Made by a program: the position numbers and the translations under genes. The notes beneath the pieces were generated by a model, which did no database searches, was not told the origin of the DNA, and saw only the letters and a program-made list of their open reading frames with translations. Positions 7,874 through 15,782 of a stretch of DNA of 20,711 nucleotides are shown here, in pieces. Source of the DNA: Collinsella sp. (GTDB lineage Bacteria > Actinomycetota > Coriobacteriia > Coriobacteriales > Coriobacteriaceae). The stretch lies in contig DXZN01000035.1 of assembly GCA_019419645.1 (NCBI GenBank), positions 1 through 20,711 of the forward strand. Direction: 5' to 3'. How positions within the stretch are numbered: the stretch's first letter is position 1; every line of letters begins with the position of its first letter.

Positions 7874-8842
7874 ATGAACGCACACGATCTGATCAAAGAG
7901 GCAATTGCCGAGAAGGGCAAGTTCGACAGCGTCTACTGGATTGCTTGCGGTGGCTCCATGATCGATTTGATCCCGGCTCATGAGCTTCTGCAGCGCGAGG
8001 CAACCACCTTCACTTCGTATATCTATACGGCTCGCGAGTTTGATATCATGCGTCCGCGCCGCTTGGGTGAGAAATCCCTGGTCATTGCCTGCAGCCACAG
8101 TGGCAACACCCCCGAGGTCGTCGAGGGCTGTGAGATCGCCCTTGCCGCCGGCGCTACGGTGATCGCCCAGACCGACAACGCTGGATCCAAGATTGACTCT
8201 GGCAAGTGGACCACGTGGGTCTACCCGTGGGGCGAGGGTGTGCCGCAGGCCGAGGTCCCCGCTGGCATTTCGCTGTCGCTTGCGGCAGAGCTGCTCGATC
8301 AGCAGGAGGGCTACGTCGATCTTGCCGATATGTATGCCGGTATCGCCGAGATGGATAAGATTCTTCCCCCGGCACGCGAGAAGGTAAATGCCGAGCTGGG
8401 CGATCGTTTTGCCAAGCTTTGCCAGGAGCATGAGTTCTTCTATATTCTGGGCAGCGGTCCCAACTTTAGCCAGACCTACGGTTTCGCTATCTGCTCTCTT
8501 ATGGAGATGCAGTGGCAGCACTGCAGCTACATCCACTCTGCCGAGTACTTCCATGGCCCCTTCGAGGCTACTCAGGATGGCGTTTTTTACTTCCTGCAGA
8601 TGGGCTCCAGCGAGTGCCGTGCTATGGACGAGCGCGCCCTGGCGTTCCTTAAGACGCATACCGATACGCTGATGGTGCTCGATGCCAAGGAGTACGGTAT
8701 GGAAGCCGTGCCGGCGAGCGTCCGTGCCTATCTGGACCCGGTGCTGTTCTACGCCATGAACTGCGAGCTGCGTGCTGCACGCGGCAAGGTGTTTGACCAT
8801 GATCCCGATTTCCGTCGCTACATGGGCGTCGTCGAGTACTAG
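7874..8842 (+). CDS. SIS-domain deglycase, FrlB-like (fructosamine-6-phosphate deglycase)
   Basis: A 322-residue protein with two SIS domains. FrlB cleaves fructoselysine 6-phosphate to glucose 6-phosphate and lysine. Sugar-phosphate contacts are evident in YWIACGGSM near residue 18 and ACSHSGNTPEVVEG near residue 75. The catalytic pair recognised in FrlB/FraB enzymes, a Glu 16 residues before a His, is present: Glu211 in SLMEMQW and His227 in AEYFHGPFE. The C-terminus RRYMGVVEY closely matches the RRYYGGLVEY of E. coli FrlB as I recall it. Start ATG 7874 has AAGGA 7 bases upstream, preceded by a 62-base gap with no clear signal. The amine partner (lysine, asparagine or other) is not readable from sequence. 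This gene anchors the pathway assignment. Confidence 0.9.
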   Translation: MNAHDLIKEAIAEKGKFDSVYWIACGGSMIDLIPAHELLQREATTFTSYIYTAREFDIMRPRRLGEKSLVIACSHSGNTPEVVEGCEIALAAGATVIAQTDNAGSKIDSGKWTTWVYPWGEGVPQAEVPAGISLSLAAELLDQQEGYVDLADMYAGIAEMDKILPPAREKVNAELGDRFAKLCQEHEFFYILGSGPNFSQTYGFAICSLMEMQWQHCSYIHSAEYFHGPFEATQDGVFYFLQMGSSECRAMDERALAFLKTHTDTLMVLDAKEYGMEAVPASVRAYLDPVLFYAMNCELRAARGKVFDHDPDFRRYMGVVEY

Positions 8843-8855
8843 AAGGGTAAATACC

Positions 8856-9719
8856 ATGGCATTTAACGTTAACGCGCTCGGATTTGGCGACAACGTCGTC
8901 GATCGCTACGAGCATATCCACACCATGTATCCTGGCGGCAACGCGGTGAACTTCGCCGTTTATGCCAAGAAATGCGGTGCCGCACGCTCCGCATACATGG
9001 GCATTTTTGGCAATGACGCCGCTGCCGAGCATGTCATTGCAAGCCTCGAGGATGAGGGTATCGAACTTGACAAGTGCGAGCAGATGATTGGCGAGAACGG
9101 AGCGGCTCGCGTGACCGTCGTTGACGGTGACCGTGTCTTCCTCGGCTCCAACGAGGGCGGTATCCGTGGCGATGCGCGCTATGTCCTCGATCGCTTTGAC
9201 CTTTCGTACATGAAGCAGTTCGATGTGGTTCATTCGGGCAACTATTGCTTTACCGAGCGCGAGCTGCCCAAGTTGAAGGCTGCGGGCGTCACGGTCTCTT
9301 TTGACTTTTCGGACGACTCCACCGACGAGTACTACGAGCAGATTGCGCCCTACGTCGATTTTGCTTTCTTTAGTGCGGCGGATGCCGCGAGTGAGGACGA
9401 GATTCGCGAGCGTCTGGCATGGGTGAAGGGCCTGGGTCCGCGTTTTGTGTCGGCTACGGCGGGCGCCGAGGGCTGCATTGCTTACGACGGCGAGCGTTAT
9501 TACCGCCAGCTGGCTAAACCGGTAACGGACATGAAGGACACCATGGGGGCGGGCGACTCGTTCCTCACCTCGTTTTTGATGTGCTATCTCGATTCCGCCA
9601 AGCGTGGTGAGGATGGCGCCGAGGCCATCGAGCGCGCGCTCGATTTTGCTGCCGGGTTTGCCTCGACCGTGTGCGGCATGGAAGGTTCTTGGGGCCACGG
9701 AGCACCAATCGTCGAATAG
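8856..9719 (+). CDS. PfkB-family fructosamine 6-kinase, FrlD-like
   Basis: A 287-residue ATP-dependent sugar kinase of the ribokinase fold. FrlD phosphorylates fructoselysine at C6 to make the FrlB substrate. The N-terminus LGFGDNVVDRYEHIHTMYPGGNAVN resembles E. coli FrlD (GDNCVDIYP, SGGNAVN), and the PfkB C-terminal signature DTMGAGDSF carries the catalytic base Asp234. FDFSDD in the middle matches the FDFSDK of FrlD. The start ATG 8856 follows AGAAGGG by 8 bases; it begins 13 bases after the deglycase stop. A frame extension to 8772 overlaps the previous gene and is rejected. It is slightly longer than E. coli FrlD (261 residues), mostly at the C-terminus. Confidence 0.88.
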   Translation: MAFNVNALGFGDNVVDRYEHIHTMYPGGNAVNFAVYAKKCGAARSAYMGIFGNDAAAEHVIASLEDEGIELDKCEQMIGENGAARVTVVDGDRVFLGSNEGGIRGDARYVLDRFDLSYMKQFDVVHSGNYCFTERELPKLKAAGVTVSFDFSDDSTDEYYEQIAPYVDFAFFSAADAASEDEIRERLAWVKGLGPRFVSATAGAEGCIAYDGERYYRQLAKPVTDMKDTMGAGDSFLTSFLMCYLDSAKRGEDGAEAIERALDFAAGFASTVCGMEGSWGHGAPIVE

Positions 9720-9789
9720 CTTAAGAAAGCGTACGGCGGTCTGGCTATGAGGCCTTGGACAGCCGATGCAAAACAATAAGCGAAACGCG

Positions 9790-9823
9790 AAAAGGGGGCT
9801 CGTTATGTGGTGGGTCCCCTTTT
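9790..9823 (+). terminator. Intercistronic hairpin between the two kinase genes
   Basis: AAAAGGGG (9790-9797) pairs perfectly with CCCCTTTT (9816-9823) around an 18-base loop. The T-tract is part of the stem and the SD of the next gene follows 8 bases later. It could be a partial terminator lowering expression of the downstream half of the operon, or a stabilising or processing stem. It sits in the largest gap (121 bases) inside the operon. Confidence 0.5.
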
Positions 9824-9840
9824 GAACATTGGAGAAGACC

Positions 9841-10641
9841 ATGGGTATTAAAGCGTGTGCGGCTGGTTTTTGCTGTGCGGACGTCTATCAAAACATCGGC
9901 GTGTTCTATCCGACTGGTAACGGCGTTGACTGGGGTATCCATCTTGCACGAATGGGCGTTTCGGTATCCGCCGTGTCGGTCGTCGGCAAGGACGAGTACG
10001 GAGACAAGATGAGGGAGGCGCTGGCCGCCGAGGGGTTCGATATCTCACATCTGCGGGTGGAGGATGGCGACACCTCGGTGATGCTCATGGCGTTGAAAGA
10101 CGGCGTCGATCGCGTACATCTCGAGGCAATCGATGGCGTAATGGAGACATATCGACCGAATGAAGATGACCGGGCGTTTATCCTGGAACATGACATCATT
10201 CACACCGACCTGTTTGGCAATTGTTTGGACCTCCTGCCCGAATGGCATGATGCGGGCAAGACGGTGGTTATGGACTTCTCGGTGTTCAGCCAGGATCCCG
10301 AATATGCCTGCGAGAACCATTTTCCCTACGTTGACTATGCGTTCATGTCGTTTGAAGAGGACACTCCGGAGCTACGAGACTGGGTACGCCGCGTGCAGGT
10401 ATTGGGACCGCGCGTTGCGGTTGCCACGCTTGGCGAGAAGGGAAGCATTGCCTATGACGGTGAGCGCTTCTATGAGTGTGGGATCGTGCCGGCGGAGAAG
10501 GTCGTTAATACCGTGGGTGCCGGCGACTCGTATATCGCCGGGTTTACCAAGGGCGTGATCGATGGCCTTGATATTCCGGCGTGTATGAAGGCGGGCGCTG
10601 AGCTGTCGTCCCGAGTGATTGGTTCGTTTGAGCCGTACTAG
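9841..10641 (+). CDS. Second PfkB-family sugar kinase, divergent FrlD paralogue
   Basis: A 266-residue ribokinase-fold kinase. The nucleotide/anion-hole signature NTVGAGDSY is intact with Asp229 as catalytic base, and overall organisation (GIKACAAGFCCADVYQN, then a FVVGKDEYG-like segment, then MDFSVFS, then LGEKGSIAYDGERFYECG) parallels the first kinase. The substrate-binding loop differs: where FrlD-type enzymes have GGNAVN, this one reads TGNGVD, changing the second Gly-rich position and the conserved Asn to Asp. It is thus probably active but on a different or modified sugar. ATG 9841 follows GGAGAA by 4 bases. It may be a duplication that took on a new substrate. Confidence 0.85.
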   Translation: MGIKACAAGFCCADVYQNIGVFYPTGNGVDWGIHLARMGVSVSAVSVVGKDEYGDKMREALAAEGFDISHLRVEDGDTSVMLMALKDGVDRVHLEAIDGVMETYRPNEDDRAFILEHDIIHTDLFGNCLDLLPEWHDAGKTVVMDFSVFSQDPEYACENHFPYVDYAFMSFEEDTPELRDWVRRVQVLGPRVAVATLGEKGSIAYDGERFYECGIVPAEKVVNTVGAGDSYIAGFTKGVIDGLDIPACMKAGAELSSRVIGSFEPY

Positions 10642-10668
10642 GGTCAAATGCCTGGAAAGGAGTACGAA

Positions 10669-11529
10669 ATGGTTATCGACATGTTGGTCCATCCTATGCT
10701 CTACGGCGAGATCTGTACGCCGGGTGATGAGCCTGATGGATTCGGTTTTTGGTCACGAGAATTTGGTATGGGGCATATGGGCCCCATGGATTGGGATGAG
10801 CTTCAAGTCGAGATGGACGTCTGCGATGTGCAGAAGAGCGTGCTCATGCCGCTCGATGTAACCACGGCATGCGGAGGGCACTTTGGCACCAATGACCAGA
10901 TTGCCATGCTGGTTGCCGCGCATCCCGATCGTCTGTGGGGATTTGCGAGCGTAGACCCGCAGGTGAGCGGTGCCGCAGACGAATTGGAGCGCGCCTTTAC
11001 CGAGCTGGGGGCAAAGGGGCTTTGCCTGCATCCTGCAAAGCAGGGTTTTGCCCCCGATGATGCTGTGGCCGAGCCGCTTTACGAACTGTGCGAGCGCTAT
11101 AACAAGCCGGTGGTTTTCCATGCCGGTATGTCTTGGGAGCCGGGCGCAGAGCTCTCGCGCGGTAACCCGCTTGCATTTGAGCACACAATCGCAACGCATC
11201 CAAATGTGCGTTTTAGTTTGACCCATTTTGGCTGGCCCTGGGTGCGCGAGACCGTGGCGATGCTGCTCAAGTATCCCAACTGCTACGCGGACACCTCTAT
11301 CACTTACATCGATTCGCCCGAGGAGATGATGCAGCGTCTTTTCACGGTCGATATGGGGCCGCTGTGGTATGAGCGCGCGTTATCGCACCAAGTGATGTTC
11401 GCCAGCAATACGCCGCGCTTCCGTGCATTCAAACTCAAGCGGGCGCTCGATACCGTGCCCATGCGCGATGATGCGCGAGAAAGGCTCTACTGGGGTAATG
11501 CCCTGCGTTTTCTTGAAGGGGATGAGTGA
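10669..11529 (+). CDS. Amidohydrolase family 2 (ACMSD-like TIM barrel) with altered metal ligands
   Basis: A 286-residue TIM-barrel protein of the amidohydrolase-2 family (PF04909 type: decarboxylases, lactonases, hydrolases). Recognisable positions: start IDMLVHP where the family has IDxHxHP, so the first His is Leu6 and only His8 remains; His151 in VVFHAG; His186 in SLTHFGWP; and FASNTPRF near 244-252 where the family has GSDxP, so the metal Asp is Asn247. The C-terminal WGNALRFL is the usual GNARRLL-like end. Start ATG 10669 has AAAGGAG 6 bases upstream; an in-frame ATG at 10648 lies before that SD. Lost ligands suggest changed chemistry or a non-metal role. The next gene overlaps its stop by 4 bases. 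Confidence 0.82.
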   Translation: MVIDMLVHPMLYGEICTPGDEPDGFGFWSREFGMGHMGPMDWDELQVEMDVCDVQKSVLMPLDVTTACGGHFGTNDQIAMLVAAHPDRLWGFASVDPQVSGAADELERAFTELGAKGLCLHPAKQGFAPDDAVAEPLYELCERYNKPVVFHAGMSWEPGAELSRGNPLAFEHTIATHPNVRFSLTHFGWPWVRETVAMLLKYPNCYADTSITYIDSPEEMMQRLFTVDMGPLWYERALSHQVMFASNTPRFRAFKLKRALDTVPMRDDARERLYWGNALRFLEGDE

Positions 11530-11960
11530 ACATGGTGACGCTCGAGACATTGAGCTATCTATCGACTGCTCCGGACCAGTTCATCGATATTACCGAGGAC
11601 GTGCACGCCGCCATCGAACGCAGCTCGGTGACGAATGGCTTGGCGGCGATTATTTTGTCGCATACGACCTGCGGAATCGTGGTAAACGAGGGGCTGCCCT
11701 GCGTGGAGACGGATCTTATGGAGACGCTTGATCGCATCGCCCCACTCGATGCCCCCTATGCGCATGCACACTTCCTGCCGAGCTATGGAGCCACCGGTAA
11801 CAACTCCTGTGGGCATATCAAGAGCATGATTTGTGGAAACAGTTGCTTCTTTCCCGTCCAAGATGGCCACATCGTGTGCGGAAGTGCCCAGAACATCTAT
11901 CTTGCGGAGTTTGACGGTCCGCAGAAGCGAAAAGTGTACGTCGAGGTGCTGGGGGAGTAA
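11526..11960 (+). CDS. YjbQ/UPF0047-family protein
   Basis: A 144-residue small beta-rich cytosolic enzyme-like protein; E. coli YjbQ is about the same length and has been reported to have weak thiamine-phosphate synthase activity, its real role being unclear. Conserved family features: HTTCGIVVNEG around residues 46-56, SCGHIKSM, and the C-terminal GNSCFFPVQDGHIVCG plus EFDGPQKRKVYV. The normally invariant GTWQ reads GSAQ, losing the Trp. The start is taken as GTG 11526, overlapping the previous stop as GTGA with GAAGGGG at a good distance; ATG 11532 is an alternative (142 residues). Translational coupling to the amidohydrolase suggests a joint function. Confidence 0.85.
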   Translation: MNMVTLETLSYLSTAPDQFIDITEDVHAAIERSSVTNGLAAIILSHTTCGIVVNEGLPCVETDLMETLDRIAPLDAPYAHAHFLPSYGATGNNSCGHIKSMICGNSCFFPVQDGHIVCGSAQNIYLAEFDGPQKRKVYVEVLGE

Positions 11961-11993
11961 CGTCCCTGCAATAACCCTATGAAGGAGCACGTT

Positions 11994-12803
11994 ATGTCGT
12001 TTCTAACTTCGATGTTCAAGAACGAAAAGCCGGTTATCGGAATGCTGCACCTGCGTCCTCTGCCGGGCGATCCGCTGTATTACCCGGGCGGAAGCGTATC
12101 GCAGGTCGTGGAAGCCGCCAAGCGCGATCTCGAGGCGTTGCAGCAGGGCGGTGTCGATGGCATTTTGATTACCAATGAGCTCTCGATGCCCTATGAGCAG
12201 CATGTTTCTCCCTCAACCCTTGCATCGATGGGCTATGTAATCGGGGCTCTGTCCCATGATCTGTCGACTCCTTGGGGAGCTGAGGCAATTTACGATGGTG
12301 ATGCCACAATCGAGCTGTGCGCTGCCGTCGACGCGCAGTTCACGCGCTGCAATTTTTGCGGTGCCTGGGCCGGTGATCTCGGGCTGATTAACCGAGATTT
12401 CGCTCACACCATGCGTCGCAAGGCGGCGCTGCGCTTGGACGACCTCAAGCTTTTTCACTTCATCACGAGCGAGGGCGAGGTTTATCTCAACGACCGCACG
12501 ACCGCGGACATTGCCGATTCACTTCTCTTTAATTGCCTACCGGATGCGATGGTCATCGGCGGTTCGGCTGCCGGTCGTGGCGCTTCGGGCGAGCTTGCCG
12601 ACGAGGTCCGCGAGCGTGTTGGCGAAGTGCCCGTGGTATGTGGCACCGGTTGTCGCGAAAATACCGTGGCTGACGTATTTGCTCACTACGATGGCGCGTT
12701 TGTCGGCACGTGCTTAAAGCGCGACGGAAAGCTGGATGCCCCGATTGATGTTGAGCGGGTGGTTCGTTTTATGGCTGCCGCTCGTACGGCGCGAGGGGAG
12801 TAG
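11994..12803 (+). CDS. BtpA/SgcQ-family TIM-barrel protein
   Basis: A 269-residue protein of the BtpA family, named for a cyanobacterial photosystem I biogenesis factor, with SgcQ as a member in an enterobacterial sugar cluster. Visible family traits: KPVIGMLHLRPLPGDP at the N-terminus, GGVDGILITNE, the RCNFCGAWAGDLGLI region, DAMVIGGSAAGRG, and VVCGTGCRENTV followed by GAFVGTCLKRDG, which form the phosphate-binding end of the barrel. The phosphate-site loops suggest a phosphorylated sugar or similar metabolite as ligand. The start ATG 11994 has AAGGAG at 11982-11987, 6 bases upstream; an ATG at 11979 precedes that SD. In bacteria lacking photosystems these genes sit in sugar operons; the reaction is not known to me. 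Confidence 0.85.
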   Translation: MSFLTSMFKNEKPVIGMLHLRPLPGDPLYYPGGSVSQVVEAAKRDLEALQQGGVDGILITNELSMPYEQHVSPSTLASMGYVIGALSHDLSTPWGAEAIYDGDATIELCAAVDAQFTRCNFCGAWAGDLGLINRDFAHTMRRKAALRLDDLKLFHFITSEGEVYLNDRTTADIADSLLFNCLPDAMVIGGSAAGRGASGELADEVRERVGEVPVVCGTGCRENTVADVFAHYDGAFVGTCLKRDGKLDAPIDVERVVRFMAAARTARGE

Positions 12804-12809
12804 GCACCT

Positions 12810-14333
12810 ATGGCGCTCTATCTGGGTATTGATATTGGGACAAGCGCCTCTAAAGGCGTTTTAATCGATGATCGATGCAACATCGTTTGCCAAGCCTCTT
12901 GTGGACATGAGACGGACAACCCGTGTGATGGATGGTACCAGCATGATGCTGAGGCAGTTTGGTGGGGCGATTTTTGCCGCTTGTCGCGCGAGCTGGTGAT
13001 GCGATCGGGGGTTAACGCGGCGCAGATCGGATGCGTGGGCCTTTCCGCATTGGGTTGCGACTGTGTGCCGGTCGATACCGAGTGCAACGCGCTGGCGCCC
13101 GCGATTTTGTATGGAGTCGATGCACGTTCGAAGCCGCAGATTGACGAGCTCCTTTCCGAATATGGGTCAGGTCGCGCACGCGAACTTTTCGGGCACGATC
13201 CCTGCTCATCAGATATTGCTCCTAAGATCTTATGGTTTAAGGAGAATATGCCCGAGGTGCACGAACGTGCCGCGAAGTTCCTGACGGCATCATCGTTTCT
13301 ATGCGCAAAGTTGACGGGGCGTTTTACGGTGGACCGTTACTTGGCGGAGGATTTTCTTCCCCTATACGACCGCTACACTTGGAGGGTTGATGCTCGGGAA
13401 TGTGCTCGTTTCTGCCGGCCTGACCAGATGGCGGAGGTAATGTCGGCTACCGATATTGCCGGGGTGATTACGCAGCGCGCGGCTGAGGCGACAGGGCTCG
13501 CGGCAGGGACACCTGTCTTAGTGGGAACGGGCGACTCTGGTGCCGAGGCCATTTCGACGGGTGTATTTCGTCCCGGCGATATGATGGTTCAGTTGGGGAG
13601 CACGGCGTATTTCATCTACCTAGCTGATCATATGGTCGATGATGCCCGTCTGTGGCCAGGGACGTTTATCATTCCCGGAACTTACGGGATCTGCGCGGGG
13701 ACCAATACGGCGGGTGCGCTCACATCGTGGCTGCGCCAAGAGCTGTATCGCGACGCCGTAGAGGCCGAGGGCCACGGTGGCCCCGATGCATATTCGGTTA
13801 TGGCGCATGATGCCGCCGACGTGGCGCCGGGTGCCGATGGGCTCCTGTGTCTGCCGTACTTTGCGGGGGAGCGTACTCCGCTCAACGATCCCGAGGCACG
13901 TGGCGCCTTCTTCGGTCTCACGAGCCGGCATACCCGGGGCCATATGGTCCGTGCTGCTTTGGAGGGAATCGCCTACACGGTTGCGGCTCATGTCGACATC
14001 ATCGAGCGCGAGCACGGGCTTCCCATCGAGCGCATCATGCTCGTGGGCGGCGGCACCAAGAATCCAACCTGGATGCAGGCGATCGCCGACGTGTGCGGGC
14101 GCGCGGTTTCCGTTGCCAAGGTGACGATGGGTGCCTGCTTTGGCGATGCCCTGATGGCGGCTCTAGCGGGTGGCGCCTATGACGGCTGGGATGAACTGGG
14201 CGAACAGCTGGGCGTCGCGCAGACGATCGAGCCTGATAGGGAGGTCTACGAGCTCTATGCGCGCCGTCGACACATATTCGATGACCTGTATACGCGTAAT
14301 CGCGACCTGATGCATGAACTCGCGTTGCCGTAG
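12810..14333 (+). CDS. FGGY-family carbohydrate kinase (xylulokinase-like)
   Basis: A 507-residue ATP-dependent kinase with two actin-like domains. The N-terminal LGIDIGTSASKGVLID is the phosphate-1 loop; GWYQHDAEAVWWGDF is the usual E/DP-x-xW region; Asp242 in GTGDSGAEA is the catalytic base position; FAGERTPLNDPEARGAF and MLVGGGTKNPTWMQAIADV are FGGY hallmarks of the xylulokinase branch. It is the last gene of the operon, 6 bases after BtpA; its SD (GAGGGGAG) overlaps the end of the BtpA gene. It probably phosphorylates a ketose or polyol produced or taken up by this pathway; substrate unknown. It ends 18 bases before a convergent gene, with no obvious terminator between. Confidence 0.9.
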   Translation: MALYLGIDIGTSASKGVLIDDRCNIVCQASCGHETDNPCDGWYQHDAEAVWWGDFCRLSRELVMRSGVNAAQIGCVGLSALGCDCVPVDTECNALAPAILYGVDARSKPQIDELLSEYGSGRARELFGHDPCSSDIAPKILWFKENMPEVHERAAKFLTASSFLCAKLTGRFTVDRYLAEDFLPLYDRYTWRVDARECARFCRPDQMAEVMSATDIAGVITQRAAEATGLAAGTPVLVGTGDSGAEAISTGVFRPGDMMVQLGSTAYFIYLADHMVDDARLWPGTFIIPGTYGICAGTNTAGALTSWLRQELYRDAVEAEGHGGPDAYSVMAHDAADVAPGADGLLCLPYFAGERTPLNDPEARGAFFGLTSRHTRGHMVRAALEGIAYTVAAHVDIIEREHGLPIERIMLVGGGTKNPTWMQAIADVCGRAVSVAKVTMGACFGDALMAALAGGAYDGWDELGEQLGVAQTIEPDREVYELYARRRHIFDDLYTRNRDLMHELALP

Positions 14334-14351
14334 ACCGTCCGCTTTAGCTGC

Positions 14352-15215
14352 CTATAGGAAGGGAAGAACGCAGGTTTCCATCCAATCCAGCGACGCTACC
14401 GGCCATGGAGTGAGGTCGAGCTCATCGGGGGTCACGGTTCGGATGGATTTTCCCTCTACGAGGAGCATGCTGCCGTCACCGATGGGTGTGAGATCTCGGG
14501 TAAGCCCGAATGTGTCGCAAAAAACGAGTTTGGCCGTGGTGTGGACCCCGTCTTCCGAGGGGATCTGCCAGAGGTCGATTGACTCGACGGGAGTGTGCCC
14601 GACTATCTGGTGGATGCCGGGGAGTGGATTCGAGTAGAGTTCCGATTGGTCCGCCCAAAGCGGCCCGGGGATTTCAAAACCACCGCGTCCGGGGCCCGCG
14701 GAGTCGAGTGCGGCAAGGTCGTCTTCGTTTCTGTGTTCGAACATCGCGTTGAGCGCGCAGCATATGTCGTGCGCGCTGTACTCGTCTTCAAGATTGAGAT
14801 GCTGATCTGCCCACTGCTTGGTGACGCCGGCATGTGTGACCAGGCAATTTCCCGCTACGCAAGCCATTCGAGCCCGGAGTTCATCAAGGATATTCTCGAC
14901 TTCGTCGAAGAGACCGACGTGTGTTCCCGGACCGGGGATACGCCGCAGATAGCTCATGTCGTGGTTTCCAAGGACGAGGTCGACCTGGATGCCGCGTTTG
15001 CGCTTGCCTCGTACCCAATATGAGAGAGAATCCAGAGCGTCTCGCATGGTCAGGCAATTGCTATTCCACTCGTCGCAATAGTCGCCGCAGCAAACGACGC
15101 GATCAACGCCGAGCTGCGATATGGCCGCGTCGACCCGACCCAGGATGAGCTCCTCTTTCAGATGCATGTCGCCGACGACGAGCGCGCGCTGCTTTTCTTG
15201 ATCCGACGTTGTCAT
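14352..15215 (-). CDS. Calcineurin-like metallophosphoesterase
   Basis: A 287-residue predicted dinuclear metal phosphoesterase. All five block motifs are present in order: VVGDMH (Asp16, His18), CCGDYCD (Asp45), LGNHD (Asn84, His85), THAG (His128) and VGHTP (His207). This resembles the Ser/Thr-phosphatase or ApaH-like arrangement, but the substrate is not evident. The start ATG 15215 has GGGGGA about 8 bases upstream; a GTG at 15248 in frame would overlap the upstream orphan gene and has poor SD spacing. It follows the small orphan gene with a 19-base gap and so is probably co-transcribed with it, and it converges on the FGGY kinase. Confidence 0.87.
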   Translation of the reverse strand: MTTSDQEKQRALVVGDMHLKEELILGRVDAAISQLGVDRVVCCGDYCDEWNSNCLTMRDALDSLSYWVRGKRKRGIQVDLVLGNHDMSYLRRIPGPGTHVGLFDEVENILDELRARMACVAGNCLVTHAGVTKQWADQHLNLEDEYSAHDICCALNAMFEHRNEDDLAALDSAGPGRGGFEIPGPLWADQSELYSNPLPGIHQIVGHTPVESIDLWQIPSEDGVHTTAKLVFCDTFGLTRDLTPIGDGSMLLVEGKSIRTVTPDELDLTPWPVASLDWMETCVLPFL

Positions 15216-15234
15216 GATGGTTGTCCCCCGTGGG

Positions 15235-15618
15235 TTAGTAGTTGACACCTTTCCATCCGCCTAGCTCAAGGTAAGTGCCGTCTGCAAAGACCTCACCTCT
15301 GCTTTTGCCGAGTTCGGTCAAGATACTCTTCTCGGATGCGTGATAGTAAAGATCGAAAAGGTGGAGTGCGATGGTAGGGTCTTCTAGCCGGTGGAATTGT
15401 TTGATGAGCTCTTCACCTGGATAGAGGACCATACGGCCTGCCGTCACGGGTTTTCCATAGGCGATCCAAATACTGCTCAGCCGGACGTATCGATCGAAAA
15501 TTGATCCCGCTAGTCTGAATTCGTCTACTGCTTGCTGACGCGTATACAGCTTTTCAGCGTCGATTTTACTGATGACGATTTCGATGTTTTCTTTGGTCGG
15601 TAGCCATTTTTTGCGCAT
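15235..15618 (-). CDS. Small orphan protein, possible helix-turn-helix
   Basis: A 127-residue protein I do not recognise. It is basic at the N-terminus (RKKWLPTKEN). The segment YTRQQAVDEFRLAGSIFDRY (about residues 25-45) has the pattern of an excisionase-like helix-turn-helix (turn at LAGS, then a recognition-helix-like SIFDRYVR). The C-terminal half has aromatic and acidic residues but no catalytic motif. Start ATG 15618 follows AAAGGA by 7 bases; longer starts precede this SD. It lies upstream of the metallophosphoesterase in the same direction and is divergent from another orphan gene across an AT-rich region. It may be a small DNA-binding protein, but that is a guess from one segment. 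Confidence 0.7.
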   Translation of the reverse strand: MRKKWLPTKENIEIVISKIDAEKLYTRQQAVDEFRLAGSIFDRYVRLSSIWIAYGKPVTAGRMVLYPGEELIKQFHRLEDPTIALHLFDLYYHASEKSILTELGKSRGEVFADGTYLELGGWKGVNY

Positions 15619-15697
15619 AGGGCGTTCCTTTCTCCTGTTTATAAAAATCATAATCGAAATAATTCCAGTAATAGATAAAATTATATAAAATTCTCTA

Positions 15698-15726
15698 TTG
15701 AAGTTTTAGTTTGGCGAGAGTAAACT
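15698..15726 (+). promoter_or_regulatory. Predicted promoter of the plus-strand orphan gene
   Basis: -35 TTGAAG (15698-15703), exactly 17 bases, -10 TAAACT (15721-15726). It lies in a markedly AT-rich divergent region (about 15640-15720). For the minus-strand gene a TATAAT at 15682-15687 (reverse strand) may act, but no good -35 is seen. Confidence 0.5.
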
Positions 15727-15782
15727 CTCCGTAAGCAGTCAAAGACGACTAAAAGAAATGTTGACTACGTTTGGCCGTCACA

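Noticed and set aside
8649..9842. 397-codon minus-strand frame opposite the first PfkB kinase
   Set aside because: No recognisable domain, no SD, fully opposite a clear kinase gene.
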